DNA of 64,000 bases from Castanea sativa (taxonomy: Eukaryota; Streptophyta; Magnoliopsida; Fagales; Fagaceae). This document shows positions 1 to 11,786 of the stretch, in pieces. Position 1 is the stretch's first letter. Every line of letters starts with the position of its first letter. The position numbers were made by a program, and so were the translations under genes. The notes below the pieces were generated by a model. The model was not told where the DNA came from and did not search any database. It worked only from the letters and a program-made list of their open reading frames with translations. The DNA lies in contig NC_134017.1 in NCBI RefSeq assembly GCF_040712315.1, positions 79,179,987 through 79,243,986 of the forward strand, in the 5' to 3' direction.

Positions 1-15
1 ATATGCATTGAGCAG

Positions 16-1244
16 GTTCTATGTATGCTCGCTTGTTGGGTTGAAGATCCAAATGGAGATTATTTCAAGAAGCATCTTGCTAGGATCTCAGATTACATAT
101 GGGTTGCTGAAGATGGAATAAAGATGCAGGTTAGTACTCATATTTAACAAAACAATTATAGAATCTTTGGTGTCTGTTGAAGATTACATTTCACTTTATA
201 TCGAATTGTGAATGAAAACATTCCCTAAAATGGTTTTCTTTTTAGGGTTGGTTTTGGACACTAGTAAACTCATTTAAATTTTTGAATAAGTCCAATCTTT
301 GGTTTTCTAGTTTTAAATTTATGAGTGCTGATGTACCTTGCAAGAAAAGAAGGGATTGCTGATTTTGATATATCCTGTTTTATTTGTATGCAGAGTTTAG
401 GTAGTCAAGTGTGGGATACTGGTTTTTCCATTCAAGCCTTACTTGCAAGTAATCTTGTAGATGAAATTGGACCTACACTCATGAGAGGACATGACTTCCT
501 AAAGAGATCTCAGGTTTGATTTTTAATTCTTATAGCATTTGTTCACCATTAAAATCAAGCATACATTTGACAATTTTGCTTTTACCCAAAAAAGAAAAAA
601 AGAAAAAGGAAAAGCTATATTTATTCAATCTAGTTATTCCATTTTCCCTTAAAAATTTAAAAGGTCATGGACAATCCTTCTAGTGACTTCAAAAGCATGC
701 ACCGTCACATTTCTAAAGGATCATGGACTTTCTCTGATCAAGATCACGGATGGCAAGTTTCTGATTGCACTGCGGAAGGTTTGAAGGTAATTGTTTAAAT
801 TATTCAATGAAGTAAAGTATTGCTCCTCTTCCATAATCACTATGTTCCTCACCAAATTCTTCTCTATTTCACAGTGTTGCTTGCTTTTCTCAAAGATGCC
901 ACCAGATATTGTTGGTGAGAAAATGAAACCAGAGCGATTCTATGATTCTATAAATGTCATACTTTCTCTACAGGTGAGGCTAAACTTTGCTGTTGTATCT
1001 TAGTTATACTTATTTCGCACATCTAGGCATCAATGAGAAATCCAAACTGCACTTGGTTTTACTGTTGAACTAAAACTAGTTAATTACAAGAAAATGATTT
1101 ATGCAAAGCTAATGGTGTTGTTTTCTATAGCTTCTTCTCCTGAACTGTTTGCAATTCCAGTAGCTATCTACCAGCCTACTCCCATTACCTTATATTAATA
1201 TGATAAACTCTTATAGGCTTTTGTATCTCACTTTGAAGGGACCG

Positions 1245-1275
<31 letters not shown>

Positions 1276-2843
1276 CAATGTTTATTTCTAAGTATTTGAA
1301 TTTGTTCATATCAATAAGCTCTATTCTATGGCTTAATGTAGAGTAAAAATGGTGGTTTACCAGCTTGGGAGCCTGCAGGAGCTGCAAAGTGGTTGGAAGT
1401 AAGTAACTGAGTATATTGAAATGACCTTAAAGTTCTTTTGAAAATGCTTTAGTATCATCTTGTGCCCAAAATTAATGGAATGCTCTTTTTCTATTCTCCC
1501 TTCAGCTACTAAATCCTGTAGAATTCTTCGCGAATACTATTATTGAGCATGAGTATGTTGAATGCACCGCATCAGCAATCCAAGCTTTAGTTTTGTTTAA
1601 CAAATTATACCCTAAGCATAGGAAGGAAGAGATTGAAAACTTCATTAAAAATGCTGTACACTACCTTGAAGGCATACAAATGCCAAATGGTTCATGGTAT
1701 GTACCTAAACTGGTTTATTAGATATGTTTGAAATGATTTTTGATCATACAAAGGAGTATTAGCAGAGAAGATCGATTACATGATAAAGCATTTTGATAGG
1801 TATGGAAATTGGGGAGTTTGCTTCACTTATGGTTCGTGGTTTGCACTTGGAGGTCTGGCTGCTGGTGGCAAGACTTACAACAATTGTCTCACTATGCGCA
1901 AAGGAGTTGACTTTCTGCTCAAAATACAGAGAGATAATGGTGGCTGGGGAGAGAGCTATCTTTCTTGCCCAAAGAAGGTAGATGTCTCAACATGGAATGT
2001 GCTTTAAGCTTCTTTGATAAATTTTCATAATATCTTTGATTCGATCACTATTGAAAGCAGTTCAAGAACATTTAACAACACACCCCATTTTGTTTCCCAA
2101 ATTGTTATTAAGGGAAGAATCTGTGTCATTGAAGTTATTGTTTTCTCTAAAAATGAGATTCAGTGGATGCTACATAAATTATGTAGGAATATGTACCCTT
2201 GGAAGGAAACAAATCAAATTTGGTGCAAACTGCATGGGCAATGATGGGTCTTATTCATGCTGGACAAGTAAGTCGTTAGCTTAAAAATCTAACATTATAC
2301 ATACTATCTAATCTTATGTTTTTCTTTCATAATTCAATATCAAAACCTTTTGTAATAGGCTGAAAGAGACCCAACACCTCTTCACCGTGCGGCAAAGCTG
2401 ATAATCAATTCTCAAATGGAAGATGGTGATTTTCCTCAACAGGTATCTCCTTGTAATTAACATAGCTTCCAAAAATCAAAAGAAGGAAAAAGATAATGTT
2501 TTTTAAAAAGAAGAAGAAGATTGACATGAAGATAGTTTTCTTTTTTGCACTATGAAGAACACAGGTTTAAAACTAGCTTGTGACACTAGGTGATTGAAAC
2601 AAGAATTTTTTATCAAAGAGGGCAGAGGAGAAAGACAAAGTAACAAACTATGGAAATTTATATTATGCTTGAATTTTACTGCCAGCGTTTTTAACCATTT
2701 ATATAATTCTTTTATGCCAGGAAATCACTGGAGCCTTCATGCAGAATTGCATGTTACACTATGCAGCATACAGAAATATATATCCATTGTGGGCTCTTGC
2801 TGAATACAACAAGCGTGTCCCATTGCCATCTAGAATCACTTAA
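16..2843 (+). CDS. Oxidosqualene cyclase (pentacyclic triterpene type), 3' ten exons, copy A
   Basis: C-terminal half of a plant 2,3-oxidosqualene cyclase, the enzyme that folds oxidosqualene into a triterpene skeleton on the ER/lipid surface. Exons that I can join in frame: 16-129, 394-513, 664-786, 875-973, 1342-1398, 1506-1696, 1800-1977, 2187-2267, 2359-2442 and 2721-2843 (TAA). All have GT-AG borders and keep frame, giving 389 residues; seven upstream exons lie outside the window. The catalytic DCTAE motif is in the third visible exon ([10 protein letters not shown]). QW-type repeats ([24 protein letters not shown]) and the family C-terminus [11 protein letters not shown] are present. 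Residues such as AWEPAG and EHEYVECT resemble beta-amyrin-type rather than cycloartenol-type cyclases; this is a family inference and the product is not provable here. No lesion is seen, so this may be the functional member. Its neighbour, tail to tail, is a CYP716-like P450. Confidence 0.93.
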
Positions 2844-2890
2844 GTGAAGCAGTGAATTCTGTAGTTCAAGTAATATATGAATGACATAGA

Positions 2891-2896
2891 AATAAA
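2891..2896 (+). promoter_or_regulatory. Possible polyadenylation signal of OSC copy A
   Basis: AATAAA lies 48 nt after the stop codon. The same hexamer sits at the matching place after the last exon of copy B (near 32791) and of copy C (60971-60976), so it predates the duplications. Confidence 0.45.
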
Positions 2897-3184
2897 ACCC
2901 AGTTTTTAATTCTCTTACTATTTTGGGATGTAGAAGTTCATAACATTATTCGGCATATTTGGATTCCAATAATCACTCATTTGGTACTACTTGAAGGAAT
3001 ATCTATGAAATAATGATATGGACACAACCATTTTCGCAATGTCTTTCTGAACTTATTAACATGACTAGTTATTATTGATTTTCACATTGGTACACAATTG
3101 ACATATGTTACATCATATTTGAACTTGAACAGGTCACTTAAGTCACATTTAAAATAAGTAAATAAAATCAATTCCGGGCCAAAG

Positions 3185-3187
<3 letters not shown>

Positions 3188-3217
<30 letters not shown>
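3188..3217. repeat. (AT)n microsatellite
   Basis: Uninterrupted AT dinucleotide run in the 3' flank of OSC copy A, followed by a short AC run. Similar AT runs are at 1248-1273, 11746-11784 and 14607-14636. Confidence 0.9.
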
Positions 3218-3229
<12 letters not shown>

Positions 3230-3627
3230 TATTTTTGAAGAAAACATTCATTAAACTACAAAATACATTACAATCTTAGGGAAAGCGGGGAATAAAAAAT
3301 TCAAAAGACATTAACCTCAAGTCTTTTCCAATAGTTTGAAAAGAAAAATCAAGACATTGATAAAGCTACAAAATTTATACTAACCCATAAATTTTTTTTA
3401 AAATTATTTTTAGTACTTTTTTATCCCAAAATTCTCTATTACAAAAAAGTAAATTAACAACGCCCCCAATGAAAAAAAAAAAAAAAAGAGGAAGAAGAAG
3501 AATAATATTACTTGTCATGTTTACACTGACAAAGACCATTATTTTACTTTGTTTTAAATTAGAAACAACACACTGAACCTGCCATTCATATGTAAAGAGG
3601 ATTGTCCACAAACTAGAGAATAAATAA

Positions 3628-5159
3628 GGCCCTGTTTGAATTTTTTTTTTTTTTTTTTATCATCACTCATCACTCAATTTTTGTCATTCATCACTCTTCA
3701 CAGCTCACTTATCACTTATAATATCCAAATTTTCTAATTCCATCCGTTTGGCACCCATAACTCAGCTTCCCATCGCTCACACTTTTCTGATTTTTGTGGG
3801 ACCCATACCAGTGCTTGGTCAGATCGAAGCTGTTAGCCTCCCTGCGAAGCCGTCATTCCGAAGCATTTTCTTCACTTCTTCACTTCCTCCCTCCTCCTCA
3901 ATGAAATCCAACCCACACCAGACCAAACCCAGCTAAAACACAAGCCCTTCAACCCTGTTCATTTCATTGTGTTTATTTTTTTTTAAGTAAAACAACTCAT
4001 GGTTAGATTATTAATTTACCTCTAATTGTGCTTATTTTTCATTGTACCTATGCATTTGTAAGTCAGGGTTTGTTGAAATTTTTCAAAAAAACCTCTTTTT
4101 TCTTTGGTTCCCAAAGTCTTTAGGATTGTCATATTCTTTAGCTGGTCTTGCTTCTTTGTAGGAAATAGTTCATTGCTTGTTTTGTGGCACTTTCTCGTTT
4201 CTTGGGTGTTTGTAAAGATTTTTTGTGGGTATTGTTTTGTTTGAAAAGTTCGTTTCTTTTCTTCTTTTTTTTTTAGCTAAAAACGGTAGAAAGATTTTAT
4301 TGATAAGAAACAAGTACAGAAAAGAAATGGCTATAAGAACACCAAGGGCCAGAACTAAGGGACCACCCACAACAACTGTGGTGTCCCAAGCCAATAGAAG
4401 CACATACAACTAAAGCCAGACATAAAACAGAGCATGATCCAACACGCAACAACCAAACTGCACTATGGTTGACATCACTGATGGGCTGACAGCAAATGAT
4501 GATGGTGCCAACGGTGGAGTTAGGAAGGATGGAGAAGAAAAACACCAATCCATTCGCACATCCCAGCAATCACAAAGCCCTCAACCCGAAGAACTGAAAA
4601 CCCAAACACCAAAAAAAAAAAAAAAGAGAAGCAAACACCCAACAATCAATCACCACGGGTTGAAATAGATCTAAGAGATGCAAAATACCACCCTATTACC
4701 AACAAATCAAATGTATAAAACAGCTCAAATGTATAAAATACCTTCAGATTGGTGAAAAAACTGAAAAAGAGGTCGGTGGGGAAGATCGGTGCAGTGGCGC
4801 GTGAAGAACTGGATTTCTGAGGTCGGGGCGGCGCGGGTTGGCTGAGCTCCGATCGGTAACTGCGTGCGTGAGGAGGTGAGGGCAGGGAAGAGGCTTCTAA
4901 GGACTTGTGGTGGTATGAAAATGGAGGAGTGAACTTGTTGAGAGAGAGAGAGCCGTTGCATCTACCGTCAAAAGCAGTGCCTCACGTGTTGCTCTGACCG
5001 TGGGTTCCGGGTATGTAGTTCCATAACTCATCGCTCACAAATCAAAAAATTAAATGATGAAAACAAAAAACCAAATAAGTTATGAGTTCCACCATTTTTA
5101 AATTATGGATGATGGAAACTGAATTATGAGTTATGAAAACAACAAATTCAAACAGCCTC
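3628..5159. mobile_element. PIF/Harbinger-like non-autonomous DNA transposon
   Basis: A 1532-bp insertion in the OSC-CYP716 intergenic region. The ends read GGCCCTGTTTGAAT and, inverted, GAGGCTGTTTGAAT. It is flanked by a 3-bp TAA duplication (3625-3627 and 5160-5162). The duplicated block B has the empty site near 33585 (one TAA, no element), which proves both the insertion and its borders. Near the ends there are short CATCACTC/ACTCATC repeats. No transposase is recognisable, and the internal open frames are short and unconvincing. TIR sequence and TSD length fit Tourist/Harbinger elements. Confidence 0.82.
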
Positions 5160-5301
5160 TAACTAAACAAACAACTTATTTTTGCCTTTTGTTTTCTTAT
5201 ATTTTGGACTGCTAATAAGGTTGATTTAGTTATTCAAAAGTAAGGCTTCTTATTAGTTTGAGTCTGATTATTCTAAAATAATTAGTTATGTTTGTAATTT
5301 A

Positions 5302-5619
5302 GGCTTGGTTTGGATACAGCGTTTTCTGCGTCTGCGTCTGAGTTTTCTGTTTTTTTTTTTCTTCTTCTTCTTCTACTGCTGCAGCACGGGTCAGGGGGGA
5401 CAAGGCTACTGTTTATGTTACTGTGCATGAACAGTAGCCGCATTTTGCTGACTTTCAGCACATTTGTGGGTCCCGTGTACTGTTCATGGGACTCACAAAC
5501 TTCACTTTACAGAATTTTTTTTTATTAAAAATGAGTCCCACGGTACTATTCACACATTTAAAAATTATTTTGCTACAGTGTTTTCAGTTTTCAGCAATAA
5601 GCTCTATCCAAACGGACCC
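5302..5619. mobile_element. Tourist-like MITE (318 bp)
   Basis: Ends are GGCTTGGTTTGGATA and, inverted, GGGTCCGTTTGGATA, flanked by TTA (5299-5301 and 5620-5622). Block B lacks it: the matching place near 33730 reads straight through. Its right half recurs at 9480-9617 and 9640-9777. Confidence 0.82.
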
Positions 5620-5992
5620 TTAAAAAGAAAAAAACTTATAAATACCTAACTATTTTATTATCATATAAACTATCAGTGTTGTGGGACTTTTGTACCTCAA
5701 GATTCGTTATAGGAAACTTGGCTCTTTATAAATACATAAATCTTTAATTTCCCTCCCTCTCCTCTACCTTCCCCTCTTGTCTTCTGCTCTCCTTTCCCTC
5801 CAAACTTTCAAACACACTAGTTTTTTTATATTAAAAAAAAAAAAAAAAACTCTTCCACTCCCACACCTAACCAAAGCTTCCTTCTTGTCTAGGCAATTTT
5901 TTTTCCCTTATTCTCATCAAAATTTTCTTGTTCTCAGCAAATTTCCTTGATTACTTCATTGTTTCATCTCATCCAAACTTATTGAATTTTTC

Positions 5993-6323
5993 CATGTCTC
6001 TTCATCACCAAAGACCCATCAACTTCCATTTTTAGAGGATGTGGACCATATCAGGGACTTTGATTATGGATCTACTTATGCCACCTTGTTTCCACATATG
6101 GTTCAGGCTGTTCACCAAGTAATTGGGAGGTAAAGACTTATTTACTTCCTCATATTGTGCTCATGAGTTGATTTAAATGCTGACTTCTTGTAGCTTTGGG
6201 GTTATGACTACTTCGACTTTCATGCCCAAAGTTGAAGGACCCAATTGTAGCAACTTTTTCATGATTTCCTCATTTTACATCCTCCAGCTCATGCTCTATT
6301 TCACTCAGACTTTTGCCTTCTAG
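5993..6323 (+). pseudogene. Two-exon fragment of an unrecognised protein (copy A)
   Basis: An open exon ends at 6129 with a good donor (AG|GTAAAG) and contains LPFLEDVDHIRDFDYGS and TLFPHMVQAVHQVIG. It joins in phase to an exon starting at 6194 after TTGTAG, which reads FGVMTTSTFMPKVEGPN and runs to TAG at 6321-6323. The same two exons, borders and frame occur at 34097-34406 in block B. The composition is protein-like, with acidic and aromatic residues in a plausible fold-like spread. I do not recognise the family and see no start codon in frame. It could be a captured gene fragment, a relic lying between OSC and P450, or chance. The 5' limit is not certain. Confidence 0.35.
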
Positions 6324-7169
6324 TATCGTCACTGGGGACCAAGACTTTGAGTTTATTAACCAGTATAAAATGGGATGTTTACAATAACCCTCTTTTAATC
6401 ATGATGGTAAAATTAAAAAATTTTGAGTTAATTAGTTTTATAGATCATGTCAAGATATTATTTATTGAAAAAATATTATTGAACCACTTTTACGAAATAG
6501 CTATTGTTTCTAAGATGGTCTTGCACCCTTGTGAGGGAGAGACTTGTATGGAAGGCATTACAAATCAGCAAAAAATATCAGGTGGGGGTGGTCTGCAAGT
6601 AAACTAAGGTAACATTTTGTGATTTCTAAAGAAATTCTGTACATATAAAAATAAAAAAGAAAGAAAGATAATTACTCACTATTAGGCTATATGGCATTCA
6701 AGTATCTCACATACCCTTATTTATCTGCATACATTCAGTAAGATGGTGGAATTAGGGTGCCGGTAACATTGGGCTAAGCATGGTGAGGAAGAAGGCGGAC
6801 GGGAAGGCCTTTGGCCGGGACACGCATTGGATTCACAATGATCTTCTCATCAGGAAGCAACTTCTCCCAGTTGAACCTCTTCACAACATTATGCATGAAA
6901 ACTAGAATTTCCATGCGTGCATACTCTTTTCCAGGACACATCCTAGGTCCTCCTCCAAATGGTACATTGCTGTAAGGTAATGGTCCATTCCCTTCAAATC
7001 TTGAGGGTTCAAACTTTTCAGACTCTGGGAAGAATTTTGGATTCCTATGTGTTGAATTTGCACTCCAATATAACTATAAAATTAACAACAATTTAAAATG
7101 TAAAGTTATTGCAAATATAAACATCCAAAATTAAAGTGTATAACAAAGTACAAAATCATATATACCAAG

Positions 7170-8945
7170 GTACAAAAACACACACAATTAGAAAACTCTC
7201 CCTAAGTAGGAGTCCTTCTCTCTCGGGTTTCTTCTATTGAGTCTCTTCGAGTTTCTTCCTCTCTCTAGAAACGTAGGAGATCCTCTCTCTCTCAAAAAGT
7301 GTAAAGAGTCCTTTCTTTGGCCCAGATTAGGTAGCTTGCTTGTCCTTTTCTGGTGGTCAACTGACATGTTCAAGCTAGGATGGAACAAGATCTAATAGAA
7401 GGGATAAAACACATGCGCCTGGCCAAGGATGAAGAAGTTCAGATTGCAGTTTCAGGGGAAGGCAGAGCTGAAATGTTGGAAGAATGTGCACTCAGTCTGC
7501 TGGGCCGATTATTAACAAACAGAAAGCAAAATCAGCGAGCACTCAAGAATACATTACGTTTGGCTTGGAAAGCAGGTCCAGACTTGAGAATAGTGGAAGT
7601 GGGAAATGATATATACCAGTTCAAATTTTCAAATGAATACCAGCTACAATGGGTGGAAACAAATGGTCCATGGAATTTTGAGAATAATCTATTGCTTCTT
7701 CAAAGATGGAAAAGAGGGGTGACAGCAAATAATATCAACTTCACGCACTCTCCCTTTTGGATACAGGTATGGGGTCTTCCTTTTGATATGATGTCGGAAA
7801 AACCGGAAGAGATATTGGAAATAGTATGGGGAATTTTCTGATGGCAGATTCGAGATCATGGTCTTCAGACCAAGCAAAATTTATGAGGATTCGGGTAGAT
7901 ATTCCATTGGACAAGCCACTGAGGCGTTGTGGGGTGATGATTGCTAGTCCGGAAGGAGAGATTTATCGAGTTTATTTTCGATACAAAAGGCTCCCCCGTT
8001 TTCTGTTTTTCATGTGGGATAATGGGGCATGATGAACGACATTGCCAATCCATGGGAAATCCTGCTAATGAACCCAAGCAATATGGAGAATGGCTAAGAG
8101 CTCAAGGGGGAAACAAAATGGGAAGCTTAAAAATTGGTCCAACAAAGGCAGTGGGGATGCCCACTAATCCGCAAATTTAAGGGGAAACAAGGCAAAGTAC
8201 AGCAATAGAGAAAGGAGAAGGTTGGAGGAAAGAAACCATGAGGCAAAACCAGGAGGCAGAAATTTTTCTTGAAAAACAAAAGGCTGATGTAACCTTACTT
8301 GGCGTGTCAGTTGATGGAGACAGAAGCTCTTTTGAAAGATGCAATTAAATTCAGATTCAAAAAAGCAAAGGAAATTTTGCAAGGCAAGAAAGGGTGGGTA
8401 CCCACAATAGAAGAGTTGAGAAGGGAGGAAAGGAATCAGATGTGCCTGAAGACAATGTGAAGGTGGTTGGTAGTGATGAATGGGGCCCTCAAAGCAACAG
8501 ATGGGCTGAGCAAAACAAAGAGCAACAGGAGGTGATTTGGAAAAGTTGTTTGGAGTAGCATGGGCGATATGGTATCACAAAAATCAATTGGAGTATGATG
8601 CCAATACAACAACGGTGGACCAGGTTTGGTGGACAGCAATCCGTATGATTGAAGATTTTAAAAATGCAAACAACTTTATTGGCTACAGGAAAAAGGGATG
8701 AGATCAGAGCATGGAAGCCTCCCCCAGAAGGTGTGTTCCTCATAAATGTGGATGGAGCTATTCCGGCTTTGGATGGTCATTCTGGTATGGGTGTTGTGAT
8801 TAGGGACTGAGAAAAGCAGGTAGTTGCAACCATTAGCTTGCCCTTAATTTTGCAGCTGAGCCATTGCCATGGAACAGGCGAAGATAAAGTCATTAATAGC
8901 CTCTCGAAAAGTACCCTGAAGGGGTGGGGCAAGTCTCATCACTTC
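7170..8945 (+). mobile_element. LINE retrotransposon remnant with ORF1 and RNase H pieces
   Basis: Lies in the intron of the P450, in antisense. 7380-7838 encodes a DUF4283-type ORF1 domain (WNFENNLLLLQRW, SPFWIQVWGLPFD). 7941-8180 has a zinc knuckle (CFSCGIMGHDERHC) in another frame. Near 8709-8838 a plant LINE RNase H start is seen (GVFLINVDGAIPALDGHSGMG), interrupted by a stop. The reverse transcriptase and endonuclease between are gone, so the element is internally deleted. Block B lacks it, so it probably came in after the duplication; the borders are approximate because B is also rearranged here (35151-35345). Confidence 0.75.
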
Positions 8946-9252
8946 ACAGGCAATTATTGTAGTGACTTTTTTTTTCCTTTCAAATTTCCTTTACTGCTAT
9001 CAATAAAAAGAATTATTTTTACTATTATATATCTAAATTAGGGGTAAAAATTATATATATATATATCAATGTTTATATTGACCAATAAAACAAAAAATTG
9101 CTGTCTTTTCAAAGATAATTACATTCAAAATTTAAATATAATTGAAGAATCTAATATGTTAAATCCAATAAATTTTAATTAAGATTATTAATTTGTTTAT
9201 TGAAAGTAGGCAAATATAACTATTTGTTTCAACATTAACTATTTCATTTTTC

Positions 9253-9777
9253 AAGGTTTAGTATTTGTTTGGATCCACGTTTGTGTCTACGCGTTTGAGT
9301 TTTTAGATATTTTTTTTCTATGTTATGCGTTTTAGCTTTAAAATGTGTTTGGATTCAAGGTTGCGTTTTGCGTTTTGCGTTTTAAGCTTTTTTTTTTTTT
9401 TTTTTTTTTTTTTTAAGCCGCAGATGTTGACCAGTCTTTCGTGAACAGTGCATCGGTGCACTGTTCACGGACCCACAAATTTCACTTTTCAGCCACTTTT
9501 TCATTAAAAATGGGTCCCGCGGTACTATTCACACATTTTAAAATTATTTTGCTACAGTGTTTTCAGTTTTCAGTTTTCAGTTTTCAGCAATAAGTTCTAT
9601 CCAAACGGACCCTTAGGGGACAAGTCACTGTGCAAGCACTGTTCATGTACTATTCACGTATTTTTCAGCAATTTTTTCATTAAAAATGAGTCTCACGGTA
9701 CTATTTACATATTTAAAAATTATTTTGTTACAGTGTTTTCAGTTTTCAGTAATAAGTTCTATCCAAACGGACCCTTA
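9253..9777. mobile_element. Two Tourist-like MITE copies, side by side
   Basis: Two segments ending at about 9616 and 9777 share the terminal motif CTATCCAAACGGACCCTTA and the body (TGCTACAGTGTTTTCAGTT) with the 5302-5619 MITE. The left part starts at GTTTGGATCCACG. A run of 20 or more T sits at 9391-9414. The left borders are not exact. Confidence 0.6.
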
Positions 9778-10420
9778 ATAACAACCTTAAAATAAGTTCG
9801 AAAACTATTTATTGACTTTCCTTATTTAGCTTCGTATGAGATAAAATTAATTTCTTTATTTAATATTTCATGAGATAGAGTTGTTTTCTTGAAAATTTTA
9901 GCGGAAGATAGCTTTATCTCATATTAAACTAAATACGGAAAGTTAATAAGAAATAACTTTCTTTTAACTCATTTTTTTTCTACTACTAAATATAGGAAAA
10001 TGTGAAAAAATGTATTCATATCATGTTTTTCATTGAAACAAACGGAATTATTAAATCTAGTTTTTGTTTGCATCCATAGGCATCAATGCATTCCAAGCAT
10101 ATGAAAGCAAGCTCCAAGTAGGTTGGTATTTCGCAAAGTTTTTTACTATTATTTTATTAACTTATTTTTTATCTTCAGCTTTTTAAACTATTATTTTTAA
10201 ACTGAATCATATATTTGCCAACTACTAGTAAACAAATCAATAATCTTTTCAATAAACCCTAATGCAAATTAATTAAGCATGATATTTTGTTGTAAAACGG
10301 TTTCTACCTCTAGCATTTTTCATTCTAGAATAGTAAACCCTAACCAACTTGGTTAGTTGGATCAATGAATTAGTGAAAAATAAAGCATAAGACTTGGTCA
10401 AATCTAGTAAACTCTAGTAT

Positions 10421-11267
10421 TCCGTTTGGATACCATTGATTTTGCTGAAAACTAAAAATACTGTAGCAAATAATTTTAAAACACCAGCTTATTATATTTG
10501 GGGCCGATTATTGTAGCTCAGCTGAAAAGCACGCGTTTTAGCTTCTTCTTCTTCTTCTTTTTCACTCTTCTCCCACCCTCACGCATGTGTCTTCGAGAAG
10601 AGAAGTCCACGCCCACCAGAGAAATCCATGACGAAGACCATTTGGTCCGACGCTGGCGAAGAGCTCAGAAGAGAAATCGATGAGGAAGACAACTCAGTTT
10701 GACGCCGACGAAGATCGAGTTCTCTCTAGTGTACTCTTCAATATGCACGAGATGGAGCTTCCTTTCTCTTTCTCCCATGGAGTTTGGTCTTATGAAGATT
10801 TAACGTTTTAGTTTCTTGATTTGGGAAATCGGTGGTGGTGGATGGGTTGATCGGCGTTGGGTTTGATGGGTTTGATATGGGAACTCGGTGGTACTGGGTG
10901 AGGTTGAGATTGGTGATGGGTTTGATTTGCGTTTGATGGGTTGATCCATTTGATTTTTTTTTTTCATATGAGTTTGATCGGTTTAATCTTAGATTGGTGG
11001 CTTCTTAGATTCACTGTTTTGATCTTCTGTTTTGATGGGTTTGCTGGGTTTCAAGAACATGAATAGTCATGTTCTTCCAAAACAGATACTTCCAAAACGG
11101 TTTTGATTTCACTGCTCTGCTAGGTTTCAAATTGCTGGGAAGAAATGAAGAATACGAAAAAACAGCTACGCGTTTTGGGTGTTTTTGTTCCAAGTACTGT
11201 AGTCGTGGGTCCCACGAACTGAAAACGTAAAACGCATGAAATGCAACAAACGTGATATCCAAATAGA
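10421..11267. mobile_element. Larger member of the same MITE family
   Basis: Left end TCCGTTTGGATA and inverted right end TCTATTTGGATA. The left subterminal part (GCTGAAAACTAAAAATACTG) is the reverse complement of the 5302-5619 MITE body. The middle (about 10560-10900) is less AT-rich and purine-patterned, possibly captured gene sequence. No protein is recognised and no clear TSD is seen. Confidence 0.45.
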
Positions 11268-11742
11268 TACAAATTCTTTGTAATCCTTATCAACCCTAAC
11301 AAACTCTTAAAAGCGTGTGGGTTTTTTTCTTTATGTACCCCACATAATTTTTTAAATGATTTGAAATTTTGGTTTTTTTGAAAAGAGAAAAGCATGTATT
11401 AAGGAACAAAATCAATGAAGACATTATCTCCCATGATTTATTTTGATTATTTACACACAAAAAAAAGTGTCTCTTAACTTATATATATGCAGAAATGGTT
11501 TGAATTATTTTCATTTCAAAGTTTTTTTTTTCTCTTTTATTTATTTTAAATTTCTTAAGTGAATTGTTTCTACTTATATTTGTGTCAACATTCTTAATAT
11601 ATTCCTTAATAAGTTAAACTTGAATTACGTTATAGTCTTTTATGAATTTTTCTTTTATGACTTATCATTTAGATATTCATTAAAACATTATTAATAATGT
11701 TAATGAAAAAACATAGTGGAGATCTTTATGTCCAATAATTAA

Positions 11743-11786
<44 letters not shown>

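Noticed and set aside
6347..6607. Open frame conserved with 34520-34726
   Set aside because: It lies after the stop of the unknown two-exon fragment, is Lys/Ile-rich like the AT-rich DNA, and similarity is explained by segmental duplication.
8436..8743. Minus-strand ORFs over the LINE
   Set aside because: They are shadows of the plus-strand LINE coding region.
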